Of a DNA stretch of 64,000 nucleotides, positions 55,840 to 64,000 are shown piece by piece; positions within the stretch are counted from its first letter, which is position 1; each line of letters opens with the position of its first letter. Under the pieces are notes generated by a model. The model was not told the DNA's origin. It saw only the letters and a list, made by a program, of their open reading frames with translations, and ran no database searches. The stretch comes from an uncultured Clostridia bacterium. GTDB lineage: Bacteria > Bacillota > Clostridia > Christensenellales > UBA1242. A program made the translations under genes and the position numbers. The stretch lies in NCBI GenBank assembly GCA_947625515.1, contig CANQOO010000004.1, forward strand, positions 62,001 through 126,000, written 5' to 3'.

Positions 55840-58206
55840 TCAGTCGTTCCAGTTCCAGTCGGCAACTTCGCTCATGTCCACGCCGTGTTCGTTGATATAT
55901 TCCCTGTGCTGCAAAAGTTTTTCTTGCATATCCTTTTCAATCTTCGCTTTTGTCTTTTTATCCAGGTCAAGATGCCGAACAATTTTCAGCATAAGGTCAA
56001 AGCGGTCAATTTTGTTTCGCACTCGCATATCAAATGGAGTGGTGATGGTGCCTTCTTCCATATATCCCGAAACATGCATGTGGGTGTTGTGGCGATTGTG
56101 AACAAGCATGTGGATAAGTTGCGGATAGCCATGGAAATTGAATATAATTGGCTTGTCCGTGGTGAAAATTTTGTCATATTCTTGGTCGGTCAGGCCGTGC
56201 GGATGTGCTTTGCTGGAAACAAGCTTCATAAGGTCCACCACATTGACAAAACGCACATTCAGTTTTGGCAGATATTTTTTCAGCAGCGTGATTGTGGCAA
56301 GGGCCTCCAAGGTTGGTGTGTCGCCGCAACATGCAAGCACGAGGTCAGGGTGAGCCGTATCGTTCATGCCCGCCCATTTCCACTCGCTGACGCCCTTGGC
56401 ACAGTGTTTTTTCGCCTCTTCCATGTTCAGCCACTGGAATGACGGATGCTTGGACGCCACAATGATGTTGACATAGTTTTTCGAGCGGGCACAATGGTCA
56501 TAGCAAGAAAGCAAACAGTTTGCATCTGGCGGGAGATAAATTCTCACAACGTCCGCTTTTTTGTTGACGATGTGGTCCAGCATCCCTGGGTCCTGATGTG
56601 TGAAGCCATTGTGGTCCTGCTGCCAAACATTGCTTGTGAGAATGAGATTGAGGGACGAAACGGGTGCTCGCCATGGGATTTCGTTGCAAGTTTTCAGCCA
56701 TTTGGCGTGCTGCGAAACCATGCTGTCAACCACACGGGCAAACGCCTCATAACTATCGAAAAAGCCGTGCCTGCCGGTGAGAAGATAGCCTTCCAGCCAG
56801 CCTTCACACATATGCTCCGAAAGAAAACTGTCCATGATTCTTCCGTCGTGAGCCAGCCCCTCGTCCGACGGCACAATGTTTGAGAACGCCCGATTTTCCA
56901 CCTCAAAAACGTGATAAAGCCTGTTGCTCATCGCCTCGTCAGGGCTGAAAATGCGGAAGTTTTTGTTTTTGGCGTTCAATCGGAAAATGTCCCGCACAAA
57001 AGCACTCAGCTGCAACATGTCTTGCGTGCGGACGGTGCCATGACCTTTAAATTGCACGGCATAGTCGTCCATATTTGGCAGGATAAGTTCTTTCAGAAGC
57101 CTGCCGCCGTTTGCATACGGCGAGCCGGTCATGCGTTTGTCCTTTTTTGGCACGACGGACAGCACTTCTTTCACCGGGCGATAGTCTTTGTCAAAAAGTT
57201 TGTCTGGGTGATAACTCAAAAGCCAATCTTCCAACATTTTCAGGTCGGATTCACTTTCAATTTGAAGTGGAATTTGATGAGCCCGGAATGTGCCTTCCAC
57301 CGCTTTGCCCGCAACAACTTTTGGCCCCGTCCAGCCTTTCTTTGTGCGAAGGACAATCATTGGATATCTCACCTCGCACGCATCACCCGTCTTTGCACAC
57401 TGCTTGGCGTGGAGTTTGATTTGCTGAATTTCTTCCATGCACTTGTCCATTTCCTGAGCCATGAGTTTGTGCATTTTCGCTGGGTCGTCGCCTTCCACAA
57501 AATGCACGCAATAGCCATATCCTTCCATAAGTTTTTTCAGGTCTGCTTTTTTCATTCGTGAAAGCACAGTTGGATTGTTAATCTTAAAGCCGTTCAAATG
57601 CAAAATCGGCAAAACAACTCCGTCCGAAAGCGGATTGACGAATTTGTTGCTGTGCCAAGATGTGGCAAGAGGGCCGGTCTCCGCCTCCCCGTCGCCGACA
57701 ATCGCCACCGCGATGAGGTTTGGATTGTCAAACACCGCCCCATAGGCGTGGGCAAGCACATAGCCAAGTTCCCCGCCCTCGTGGATGGAGCCAGGCGTCT
57801 CCGGGACGCAGTGTGAGCCAATCCCGCCCGGGAAAGAAAATTGTTTGCAAAATTTTTGCATGCCGTCATGCGACTGCGACATTTCGGGATAGTATTCGCT
57901 GTAAACTCCTTCCAAAAAACTGTTTGCGGTCAAAAAATTTCCACCATGCCCAGGCCCGGAAAGCAGAATCATGTTCACGTCATATTTTTGAATGACGCGA
58001 TTGCAATGTGCATACACAAAATTTTGCCCCGGCACAGTGCCCCAGTGGCCCACCAATTTTTTCTTCACATCGTCCATGCAAAGTTTGTGGTCACGCAAAA
58101 GTGGGTTGTCTTTCAGATAAAGTTGTGCCGCGGAAAGATAGTTTGCCGCATCCCAATATAGATTTAAATTTTTCAGATATTTTTCGGACGAAAATTTGTC
58201 TTCCAT
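55840..58206 (-). CDS. xfp: Xylulose-5-phosphate/fructose-6-phosphate phosphoketolase
   Basis: 788 residues, the family's usual length. Thiamine-diphosphate enzyme that splits xylulose 5-P (and usually fructose 6-P) with phosphate to acetyl phosphate. Family hallmarks: GHWGTVPGQNFVYAHCNRV, GPGHGGN, the TPP motif IVGDGEAETGPLATSWH, and later FSPDEAMSNRL and QDHNGFTHQDPG. GAGGTG precedes the ATG. With pflBA and adh it gives routes to acetyl phosphate, formate and ethanol. Confidence 0.96.
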   Translation of the reverse strand: MEDKFSSEKYLKNLNLYWDAANYLSAAQLYLKDNPLLRDHKLCMDDVKKKLVGHWGTVPGQNFVYAHCNRVIQKYDVNMILLSGPGHGGNFLTANSFLEGVYSEYYPEMSQSHDGMQKFCKQFSFPGGIGSHCVPETPGSIHEGGELGYVLAHAYGAVFDNPNLIAVAIVGDGEAETGPLATSWHSNKFVNPLSDGVVLPILHLNGFKINNPTVLSRMKKADLKKLMEGYGYCVHFVEGDDPAKMHKLMAQEMDKCMEEIQQIKLHAKQCAKTGDACEVRYPMIVLRTKKGWTGPKVVAGKAVEGTFRAHQIPLQIESESDLKMLEDWLLSYHPDKLFDKDYRPVKEVLSVVPKKDKRMTGSPYANGGRLLKELILPNMDDYAVQFKGHGTVRTQDMLQLSAFVRDIFRLNAKNKNFRIFSPDEAMSNRLYHVFEVENRAFSNIVPSDEGLAHDGRIMDSFLSEHMCEGWLEGYLLTGRHGFFDSYEAFARVVDSMVSQHAKWLKTCNEIPWRAPVSSLNLILTSNVWQQDHNGFTHQDPGMLDHIVNKKADVVRIYLPPDANCLLSCYDHCARSKNYVNIIVASKHPSFQWLNMEEAKKHCAKGVSEWKWAGMNDTAHPDLVLACCGDTPTLEALATITLLKKYLPKLNVRFVNVVDLMKLVSSKAHPHGLTDQEYDKIFTTDKPIIFNFHGYPQLIHMLVHNRHNTHMHVSGYMEEGTITTPFDMRVRNKIDRFDLMLKIVRHLDLDKKTKAKIEKDMQEKLLQHREYINEHGVDMSEVADWNWND

Positions 58207-58220
58207 ATTTCACCTCACCA

Positions 58221-58236
58221 TGATATATCAATTATA
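58221..58236 (-). promoter_or_regulatory. -10 element and palindrome at the phosphoketolase promoter
   Basis: Minus-strand TATAAT (58231-58236) followed at once by TGATATATCA, a 10-bp perfect palindrome covering the expected transcription start. No good -35 is visible. Operator function is inference. Confidence 0.4.
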
Positions 58237-58301
58237 CAACAACTTAAAAAAATAATTAAAATTTTTTGCAACAAATTTTCAATTTCAAAATTAAAAAAGA
58301 T

Positions 58302-58382
58302 TTGATTTTATTTTAATATTAAAAATTTTGATTTTATTTTCTAAATAAAAAAGTTCTTGATTTTATTTTAATATTAAAAATT
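58302..58382. repeat. AT-only direct repeat in the 58.2-58.5 kb spacer
   Basis: TTGATTTTATTTTAATATTAAAAATT occurs at 58302 and again at 58357, with a partial copy at 58328. The rest of this 350-nt spacer shows only a promoter end and a terminator. Confidence 0.4.
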
Positions 58383-58454
58383 CTCAACTTTATTTTTTTA
58401 ATAATTTTTAATTTCAATATTCAACAAATAATTTTGACTAAAATTTTTTAATGC

Positions 58455-58483
58455 AAAAAAGAGGACTTTTTGCCCTCTTTTTT
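58455..58483 (-). terminator. Bidirectional terminator below the beta-helix lipoprotein gene
   Basis: AGAGGA-ctttttg-CCCTCT hairpin with an A run on one side and a T run on the other, about 80 nt after the stop at 58563. Confidence 0.7.
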
Positions 58484-58562
58484 TGTTTTTTTATTTTAAA
58501 TCGCTGTTTTTTTTTATCAATTTTTAACATTTTAAATTTTAATATGTTTAATCAACCTAAAT

Positions 58563-59405
58563 TTAAGCGGCTGTGTTGACATCCAAAACTTGAACGCCCT
58601 CTGGAAGTTCGTCTTTTGCGGCTTGATATATACTATCGCCCAGCTCGGTTTTGTTCAATTTCACAGAAACAGTCTCTGTTCCTTCATATGTGAAAGATGA
58701 CTCTGTGTTGGTGTGTTGGTTAAGTTTGTAAATTGGAAGAATTCCAGCCTGAGTGCGAGTTCCTTCATCAACGCCTGTCCAGTCAATTTCAACATTGTTG
58801 AAGACAAACTTTCCCGTCAAAGCACCGCTTCCAGTGATTCTGCCCTTGTTGAGAGTGACATTTTCAAAAGTTGCAGTTCCAACGTCGCCGGCAGTATTGC
58901 CTACTATGCCGACATTGTTGAAGTAGATTGAGCCAGCAAAGTCATAGTCAGATGGAGCATTGCAAGTCACATTTTTGAGAGTGACATTTTTGCCAAGGAC
59001 TTCAATCACTTTGTTGACTTCTTTCTTGCAGACAAGTGTGACGTTTTCAAGAGTGAAATTGTCGCCAAACACTGTCATGAAGTTTTGAGAAGACCAAATT
59101 CCGTTTTCTGAATCATGCGAAGACATCAGAACAACGCCGTTTTGCCCTTTGATTGTGACATTGTTTGCCCAAATTGGCAAATACCAGTTGCCTTCATCTG
59201 GCTGCTCTGCATATGCAACCATAGGTGCGATGTCATATGTGCCTGCCTTCAAAACAATGGTGTCGCCGTCCTTCTGAGCTTCAAGTGCCGCATAAAGTTC
59301 GGTCACATTGTTGACAGTCGGGGTTGGCTCTCCGCACGCTGCCAAAGTCACGCCTCCAACAACAATCATTGCTAGGCATGCCAAAATTGATAAAATTTTC
59401 TTCAT
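58563..59405 (-). CDS. Beta-helix lipoprotein
   Basis: 280 residues. Signal with lipobox TLAAC (residue about 24), then a right-handed beta-helix of the pectate-lyase-like type. The opening 'NVTELYAALEAQKDGDTIVLKAGTYD' (split: VTELYAALEAQKDG, DTIVLKAGTY) is the classic first turn, followed by rungs NNVTIKGQNGVVLM, FTLENVTLV, VTLKNVTC and ATFENVTLNKG. No catalytic residues of a lyase are evident, so it may be a binding protein or a non-enzymatic surface scaffold. AAAGGAGAAAGG precedes the ATG. Monocistronic, with its own terminator. Confidence 0.85.
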   Translation of the reverse strand: MKKILSILACLAMIVVGGVTLAACGEPTPTVNNVTELYAALEAQKDGDTIVLKAGTYDIAPMVAYAEQPDEGNWYLPIWANNVTIKGQNGVVLMSSHDSENGIWSSQNFMTVFGDNFTLENVTLVCKKEVNKVIEVLGKNVTLKNVTCNAPSDYDFAGSIYFNNVGIVGNTAGDVGTATFENVTLNKGRITGSGALTGKFVFNNVEIDWTGVDEGTRTQAGILPIYKLNQHTNTESSFTYEGTETVSVKLNKTELGDSIYQAAKDELPEGVQVLDVNTAA

Positions 59406-59618
59406 ATCCTTTCTCCTTTTGATGCTTTTTGCATCTTCATAAACATATTATCATATCGCCCAAAGTCGTGTCAAACAAAACTCGCCACATTTGAGAAAAA
59501 GTTTGGTCTATTTTTGTCGAATTTAGAGTTGTTTGTATTTTCTTAAAAGCGGCATTTAACTTTTCTCTAAGAGTGTTTAAGTCTTTAATAAGTTGCTTTA
59601 TTTTCTTTAAGGATGCAT

Positions 59619-60491
59619 TTATATTTTCGGCTTGGCACGCTTCTCGTTTTTGTCAAAATATTTTTCATATGATTTTTTGCAATATTTCTTGTGAGTTTGT
59701 TCTTCTTTTTCATCAAAATGGTCAAAATCATATGCACCATTCACCTTCCACTTGTCAAAAAGTCCAATTTTTATGGCGTTTGCGGGGCAGTTGAACGAGC
59801 AACGCATGCACATCAGGCAATCTTTGCCAAATTTGAATTCGCCGTTTTCGATTGTGATGTTGTGAGCCGGACATTTCTTGACGCACAGCCCGCATTTGAG
59901 GCACTTGTCGCTGACTTTATAGCGTTTGCCATTAAATTTTCCGCCCCAATGCTCAATCCTAAATGTCCACGCCAGGAAATGCCCAAACGGGACATATCCA
60001 AGTTTTGACTTTTCGCCGTCCACAATCTGCTGGCAATCAAGCGGAATGACATTTTGTGCCGTCTCCCACATTTTGTGTGCCATGTTGTCGGTGTGGCGGA
60101 AAATGATGTTGTATGGCATGCAATAGTGATATTCATTCGTCAGCACAAAGCCCCGCTTTTTCATGATGGAGTTGAGTTTTATGGACGAAATGTTGTTCAG
60201 TTTCAGCGGCTCGCCGGAGGAATTTATGACAAAATATGCCTTCTTTGTTTTCTTTGGAAGTTTTTGAATGGTCTTTGCAAACTCCAAGACATTGGCGGGT
60301 GCGTTGAACGCGTGGACAGGATAGGCAATTCCAAAAAGTTCAAACTTTGAAATGTCGCCGCCAAACGCCCCGTCATCAATATTGTGCAAAACAACTTCAA
60401 AATCATTCTTTTGAAATGTTTTTGCAAATTCATCAACCACTTTTTTCGTGTTTCCCGTGCCGGAAAAGTAGCAAATCAAAACCGATTTCAT
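59619..60491 (-). CDS. EFR1-like flavodoxin - double [4Fe-4S] ferredoxin fusion
   Basis: 290 residues from MKSVLICYFSGTGNTKK (GGAGAAA upstream). An N-terminal flavodoxin fold (about 1-150), with phosphate loop SGTGNTKK and 'GIAYPVHAFNAP', is followed by two [4Fe-4S] motifs: CLKCGLCVKKCP and CLMCMRCSFNCP. A Lys-rich tail follows. It matches the EFR1 group of anaerobe electron carriers and probably shuttles electrons between flavin and ferredoxin partners. It lies 116 nt after the SDR gene, possibly in one operon. Redox partner unknown. Confidence 0.9.
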   Translation of the reverse strand: MKSVLICYFSGTGNTKKVVDEFAKTFQKNDFEVVLHNIDDGAFGGDISKFELFGIAYPVHAFNAPANVLEFAKTIQKLPKKTKKAYFVINSSGEPLKLNNISSIKLNSIMKKRGFVLTNEYHYCMPYNIIFRHTDNMAHKMWETAQNVIPLDCQQIVDGEKSKLGYVPFGHFLAWTFRIEHWGGKFNGKRYKVSDKCLKCGLCVKKCPAHNITIENGEFKFGKDCLMCMRCSFNCPANAIKIGLFDKWKVNGAYDFDHFDEKEEQTHKKYCKKSYEKYFDKNEKRAKPKI

Positions 60492-60607
60492 ATTTTCTCC
60501 ATTTTGCTTTTTCATTTGACTTTTTTATTTTTTCTTTTCAAATTTCGCTTTTCAAATTGTCATCATTTGATTTTGAATTCAAAATTTGATTTTTATTTTT
60601 TTATTTT

Positions 60608-62197
60608 TCAAATTTTCGGCTTTGGCATTTTTTTAATTGTTTCATTGCCAGTTTTCAACTTTAAATTTTCCATTTTCGCCACAAAATTTTTGTCATAGGA
60701 ATATAACTTGTCCTCGTTTTGAGCGTGGGTGTCATACCAAACTTGGGCGTATATTTTGTCCTTCTTGGCAAGGCGGTCAAAATCCCATACATTTTCCGTA
60801 TAGCCCGCATTCATCCAATGCCCAGCCTTGACTACGGAAAACGGCCTTGCCTCAAAGTTTTGCCCGTCCGAATTTTGCCATTGCAGTTTTTCATACATGG
60901 AAGCGAATTTTGAAGAGAGCAATCTTCCGCCGTGCATCTGGGCATATTTTTGCAAGTCCTTTATGCTCAGTTTTTCGCTGTCCACATCAATCCCGAGGTC
61001 CACAAGTTTGGCACAACTTTTGTCTTTAAGTTTGGCATAATCCATTGGCCGTGCCTCCTCGTCTTTGTTCTCCACAAAAAGTCCAAAATCCTTCCACTCT
61101 TTTGGCAACTGGGCATATTTGTCTTTTCCGCCAAAATAGGCAAAAAGTTTTGCTTCGTCCTGGTGTTTCGCCCAATATTTTGCCGCATTCGGGCTTTTGA
61201 AAAGCCGCTTTATCGCAAATTGTTTTATTAGTTTCTTTGGCACAAGCTTGCCAAGTTTGAAATAAGGATTTGCCTTGTCAAGTTCTTTCCAAAAATCCGC
61301 CGTGGTCTGCGACTGATAGTGAAACATATCTTCAAGTTTGTTGCCGTCAAAGAACCACATCCCGTGAAAGTTTCGCGTGGCGTTGAAATTTGGCTCAAAG
61401 AAGTCTTTTGCACTCCCGCCAATCAGTTTGAAGCCGTCGTTTAGGGTGTCATAGCCAGTCACACAGTTTTCCAGTCCGCCAGCAATGTTGAACACCCTTT
61501 TCCAAAAGATTTTGCTTAAATCTTCCTTCAAATCCTTGCGGATGATGTTTGCAATAAGCACGCCGGAATCGTGAGCCGTCACCCATTCCAGCGGAGCGTT
61601 GAAACATGTGTGGAACATCAGCCCGTCGCTCATGTTGTCCGCCAACATGCGGCCATGAAGCATGGCGGTTTGACGAAGCACAACAAAATTTTCCACATCC
61701 GATTCCAGCACGCGAAATTCGCCGCGAAGTTTGGTGATGGCATAAATATCAAACGCACTGACAAGCAGCGGGTCGCCCACGCGTCCCCAAGGATGCAGCG
61801 AGTTTCTGTTGCCATAGAGTGCCATTGTGGAAATATGTATCAGTTTTGGCTGCTTTTTCATCCGCTCAATCACGCCTACCAAAGTGTCAACGCCAACCTG
61901 ATTGCATTCAATCGCCTTGTCCGGATGCTGGTCGGAGTGTGGAGGAATGACGGCCGCCATGTTTATCACATATTCCGCACCTTGCACCAGTCTTTTGCAT
62001 GCCACTTTGTCCACGATGTTTCCACTGACAATTTCCAGCCTGTTTTTGTTTTGTTTGTTTTTCTTCAAAAGTTCTTTAAGCCGCTTGTCGCCCGGAAGCA
62101 CAAGCAGTCTCAGCGTGTCAACCTCTGGAATTTTCAAAAGTTGCTCCACCGTGGCCTGTCCCATATTTCCTGTGGCACCCGTCAATGCAATAATCAT
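60608..62197 (-). CDS. NAD-dependent epimerase/dehydratase-type SDR with C-terminal extension
   Basis: 529 residues. The extended-SDR half has the nucleotide loop TGATGNMG (6-13), a catalytic triad including Ser123 (HISTMALYG), Tyr152 and Lys156 (YAITK), and NMAAVIPP. The last 230 residues or so are an all-helical/mixed domain rich in Lys, Trp and Asp (e.g. KYWAKHQDEAKLFAYFGG) that I do not recognise. The substrate is probably a nucleotide sugar or other metabolite and cannot be named. GAGGTG precedes the ATG. It is divergent from the plus-strand genes at the right end and heads a short operon with the EFR1-like gene. Confidence 0.88.
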   Translation of the reverse strand: MIIALTGATGNMGQATVEQLLKIPEVDTLRLLVLPGDKRLKELLKKNKQNKNRLEIVSGNIVDKVACKRLVQGAEYVINMAAVIPPHSDQHPDKAIECNQVGVDTLVGVIERMKKQPKLIHISTMALYGNRNSLHPWGRVGDPLLVSAFDIYAITKLRGEFRVLESDVENFVVLRQTAMLHGRMLADNMSDGLMFHTCFNAPLEWVTAHDSGVLIANIIRKDLKEDLSKIFWKRVFNIAGGLENCVTGYDTLNDGFKLIGGSAKDFFEPNFNATRNFHGMWFFDGNKLEDMFHYQSQTTADFWKELDKANPYFKLGKLVPKKLIKQFAIKRLFKSPNAAKYWAKHQDEAKLFAYFGGKDKYAQLPKEWKDFGLFVENKDEEARPMDYAKLKDKSCAKLVDLGIDVDSEKLSIKDLQKYAQMHGGRLLSSKFASMYEKLQWQNSDGQNFEARPFSVVKAGHWMNAGYTENVWDFDRLAKKDKIYAQVWYDTHAQNEDKLYSYDKNFVAKMENLKLKTGNETIKKMPKPKI

Positions 62198-62413
62198 ATT
62201 TCACCTCACATCTTTTTCATTTTATCAACTCGCCTGTTAAAATTTGCCTCACATGGCAAAATGAGATTCCCTATTTTGCAAACATTCAGGCATTTTTCTT
62301 TTAGCAAAAATAATTATACAACATTTCGTGATAAAAAGCATAGCACAAAACAGCACTTTTGCAAAAATCTTGCAAATTCTCTGCAAAAATTTCTGAAAAA
62401 TAGCCTATTTGAT

Positions 62414-62442
62414 TTGATATTAAATTCATGTAATGTTAAAAT
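62414..62442 (+). promoter_or_regulatory. Promoter of the CMD-cupin operon
   Basis: TTGATA (62414-62419), a 17-nt spacer and TAAAAT (62437-62442), about 80 nt before the start codon. On the minus strand a lone TATAAT (62313-62318) may serve the SDR gene. The remaining spacer is AT-rich with nothing further seen. Confidence 0.55.
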
Positions 62443-62523
62443 TATTATATATAATGATTTCATATAAACGTCGCACGTCGCAAATTTAAAGAAAACGGCA
62501 AGTGTCCATAAAGGAGATAAAAA

Positions 62524-63276
62524 ATGAAAAAGATAACACAAGATGCAGGAAAAAAAGAGTTGGGAGATTTCGCCCCAGACTTTGCACATTTCAATGATGA
62601 TGTGCTTTTTGGCGAGAATTGGAACAATGGCGACATTGACCTTAAAACGAGATGTATAATCACGGTTGTTGGGCTTATGTCGTCAGGAATAACGGACAGC
62701 TCGCTTGTATATCACTTGCAAAATGCAAAAAACAATGGAGTTAACAAAAAAGAAATTGCAGCCATAATCACTCATTGTGCTTTTTATGTCGGTTGGCCAA
62801 AAGCATGGGCTGTTTTCCGCATGGCAAAAGATGTTTGGAACGAAAAAGTTGATGCAAAAACCGAAAAAGAAATTTATCAAAACACAATTTTCTTCCCTAT
62901 TGGCAGTCCAAATGACGCTTTTAAAGATTATTTTGTTGGACAAAGTTATCTTGCACCAATTTGCAAAGAACAAGGCATTTTTAATGTGACTTTTGAACCA
63001 GGATGCAGAAATAATTGGCATATCCATCGAGCAAAAAGTGGCGGCGGACAAATTCTTATATGTGTTGGCGGCAGAGGATATTATCAAGAATTTGGCAAAA
63101 AGGCAATTGAATTAAAGCCCGGCGATTGTGTGAACATTCCAGCAAATGTCAAACATTGGCACGGTGCGGCAAAAGACAGTTGGTTTTCACATCTTGCAAT
63201 CGAAGTGCCGGGAACAAAAACTTCAAACGAGTGGTTACAGCCCGTCGATGATAAACAATATAACAAACTGAAATAA
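62524..63276 (+). CDS. Carboxymuconolactone decarboxylase - cupin fusion
   Basis: 250 residues. Residues about 10-115 are an AhpD/CMD-type helical domain (DLKTRCIITVVGLMSSG; NGVNKKEIAAIITHCAFYVGWPKA), and about 135-225 a cupin with motif 1 'WHIHRAKSGGGQILICVGGRG' (two His ligands; split WHIH, GGQIL, GGRG) and motif 2 PGDCVNIPANVKHWHGA. Such fusions are common in gut anaerobes, usually as small-molecule oxidoreductases or dehalogenase-like enzymes of unproven role. AAAGGAG precedes the ATG. The next gene begins 12 nt after its stop. Confidence 0.9.
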   Translation: MKKITQDAGKKELGDFAPDFAHFNDDVLFGENWNNGDIDLKTRCIITVVGLMSSGITDSSLVYHLQNAKNNGVNKKEIAAIITHCAFYVGWPKAWAVFRMAKDVWNEKVDAKTEKEIYQNTIFFPIGSPNDAFKDYFVGQSYLAPICKEQGIFNVTFEPGCRNNWHIHRAKSGGGQILICVGGRGYYQEFGKKAIELKPGDCVNIPANVKHWHGAAKDSWFSHLAIEVPGTKTSNEWLQPVDDKQYNKLK

Positions 63277-63288
63277 AAGAAGTGAATT

Positions 63289-64000
63289 ATGGAAGAATTA
63301 AAAATTACAAAAGTATGGGATAAAACATTCCCAAAAAGTGAAAAAGTTAGCCACAAGAAAGTGCAATTTACAAATCGTTTTGGCATAACTTTGGTGGCAG
63401 ATATGTATAAGCCTAAAAATGCAAATGGGCTTTTGCCTGCTATTGCAGTTTGCGGGCCTTTTGGTGCAGTTAAAGAACAAGCGTCTGGTCTTTATGCACA
63501 AACAATGGCAGAAAATGGCTTTTTGACTATTGCTTTTGACCCGTCTTTCACAGGCGAAAGTGGAGGCCAGCCAAGATATGTTGCAAGCCCAGACATCAAC
63601 ACAGAGGATTTTCAAGCGGCAGTTGACTTTTTGTCCGCTTGCAAAGATGTTGACAAAGACAGAATTGGCATAATTGGCATTTGCGGTTGGGGTGGAATGG
63701 CCTTAAATGCCGCTGCAATAGACACGCGAATTAAAGCGACCGTTGTTTCAACAATGTATGACATGAGCCGAGTTAATGCTTATGGCTATTTTGACAGCGT
63801 TGACGAAAACGGCAGATATGAAATGAAAAAGGCATTAAACGAACAACGCATTAAAGATTTTGAAAGTGGGAAATATGAACTTGCTGGCGGGGTTGTTGAC
63901 CCGTTGCCAAAAGATGCCCCTTTCTATGTGAAAGATTATTATGATTACTACAAAACAAAGCGTGGCTATCATAAGCGTTCGCTAAATTCAAATGGCGGTT
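63289..64000 (+). CDS. Alpha/beta hydrolase with Cys in the nucleophile elbow (3' end outside window)
   Basis: 237 codons are visible from ATG 63289. Early strands and the oxyanion region (LLPAIAVCGPFGAVKEQ), FLTIAFDPSFTGESGG, then the nucleophile elbow IGIIGICGWGG. The GxC at the elbow, rather than GxSxG, resembles dienelactone-hydrolase relatives, where Cys is the nucleophile. Asp and His of the triad lie beyond the edge or are not yet assignable. It follows the CMD-cupin gene after 12 nt in the same operon, so the two may act on one substrate. Confidence 0.88.
   Translation, partial: MEELKITKVWDKTFPKSEKVSHKKVQFTNRFGITLVADMYKPKNANGLLPAIAVCGPFGAVKEQASGLYAQTMAENGFLTIAFDPSFTGESGGQPRYVASPDINTEDFQAAVDFLSACKDVDKDRIGIIGICGWGGMALNAAAIDTRIKATVVSTMYDMSRVNAYGYFDSVDENGRYEMKKALNEQRIKDFESGKYELAGGVVDPLPKDAPFYVKDYYDYYKTKRGYHKRSLNSNGG

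Noticed and set aside
1-64000. CRISPR arrays, insertion sequences, prophage genes
   Set aside because: No regularly spaced repeats with unique spacers, no transposase or integrase-like frames and no phage structural genes were seen.

Overview
This window reads as part of a chromosome from a spore-forming, anaerobic Clostridia-type member of the Bacillota. Gene-sized regions have moderate GC, while the spacers are extremely AT-rich. Most genes have good Shine-Dalgarno sites and the standard code fits throughout. Spore-associated yabP and yabQ are present, and metabolism looks strictly fermentative (pyruvate formate-lyase with its activase, phosphoketolase, iron alcohol dehydrogenase, a flavodoxin-ferredoxin fusion). 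Placement below class is not possible from this sequence alone.

Layout. 1-6.8 kb: the 5' part of a giant secreted GLUG/InlB-repeat protein (minus strand, runs off the left edge), then about 0.9 kb of AT-rich DNA. 7.8-17 kb: housekeeping genes (trpS, gltX, dnaB, typA) interleaved with two unknown envelope proteins and a small membrane protein that overlaps a gene remnant. 17.2-29.4 kb: an 11.2-kb gene for a 3748-residue lipoprotein built of fibronectin-III-like modules, followed by a smaller membrane-anchored lipoprotein. 30-34 kb: a degenerate ferritin-like protein, an RluA-type pseudouridine synthase, yabP-yabQ with a DivIC-position gene, and cvpA. 33.3-36.6 kb: pflB-pflA. 36.7-41.3 kb: a heterodimeric ABC exporter with a secreted protein. 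41.6-49.9 kb: the most interesting locus (below). 50-52.4 kb: a Cys/Gly-rich peptide, a PH-like protein, tRNA-Ala and mscL. 52.5-62.2 kb: lipoproteins, phosphoketolase with alcohol dehydrogenase, an EFR1-like protein and an SDR. 62.5-64 kb (plus strand): a carboxymuconolactone decarboxylase-cupin fusion and a truncated hydrolase.

The standout is a same-strand cluster at about 41.6-49.9 kb that looks like a complete bacterial ESCRT-like membrane-remodelling system. In transcription order it encodes an SPFH protein with double zinc ribbon, a single-pass membrane protein, a small TPR-like protein, two ESCRT-III (Snf7/CHMP)-like helical proteins, and a Vps4-like AAA ATPase with an N-terminal MIT-like helical region. 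After a gap follows a 1254-residue protein with a zinc ribbon, a TIR-like domain, TPR-like helices, three membrane segments and a GLUG-repeat ectodomain. One ESCRT-III-like protein ends in a motif with the spacing of a MIT-interacting motif. The gene set recalls the PspA/SPFH/zinc-ribbon envelope-stress operon ydjFGHI of Bacillus, with PspA replaced by eukaryote/archaea-like ESCRT-III plus Vps4. The GLUG-type fold of the receptor ectodomain is also used by the giant surface proteins in this window. A divergent PH-like gene lies just beyond the operon promoter, and both transcripts appear to begin with a stable hairpin.

All functional statements rest on motif recognition by eye; no database search was run.
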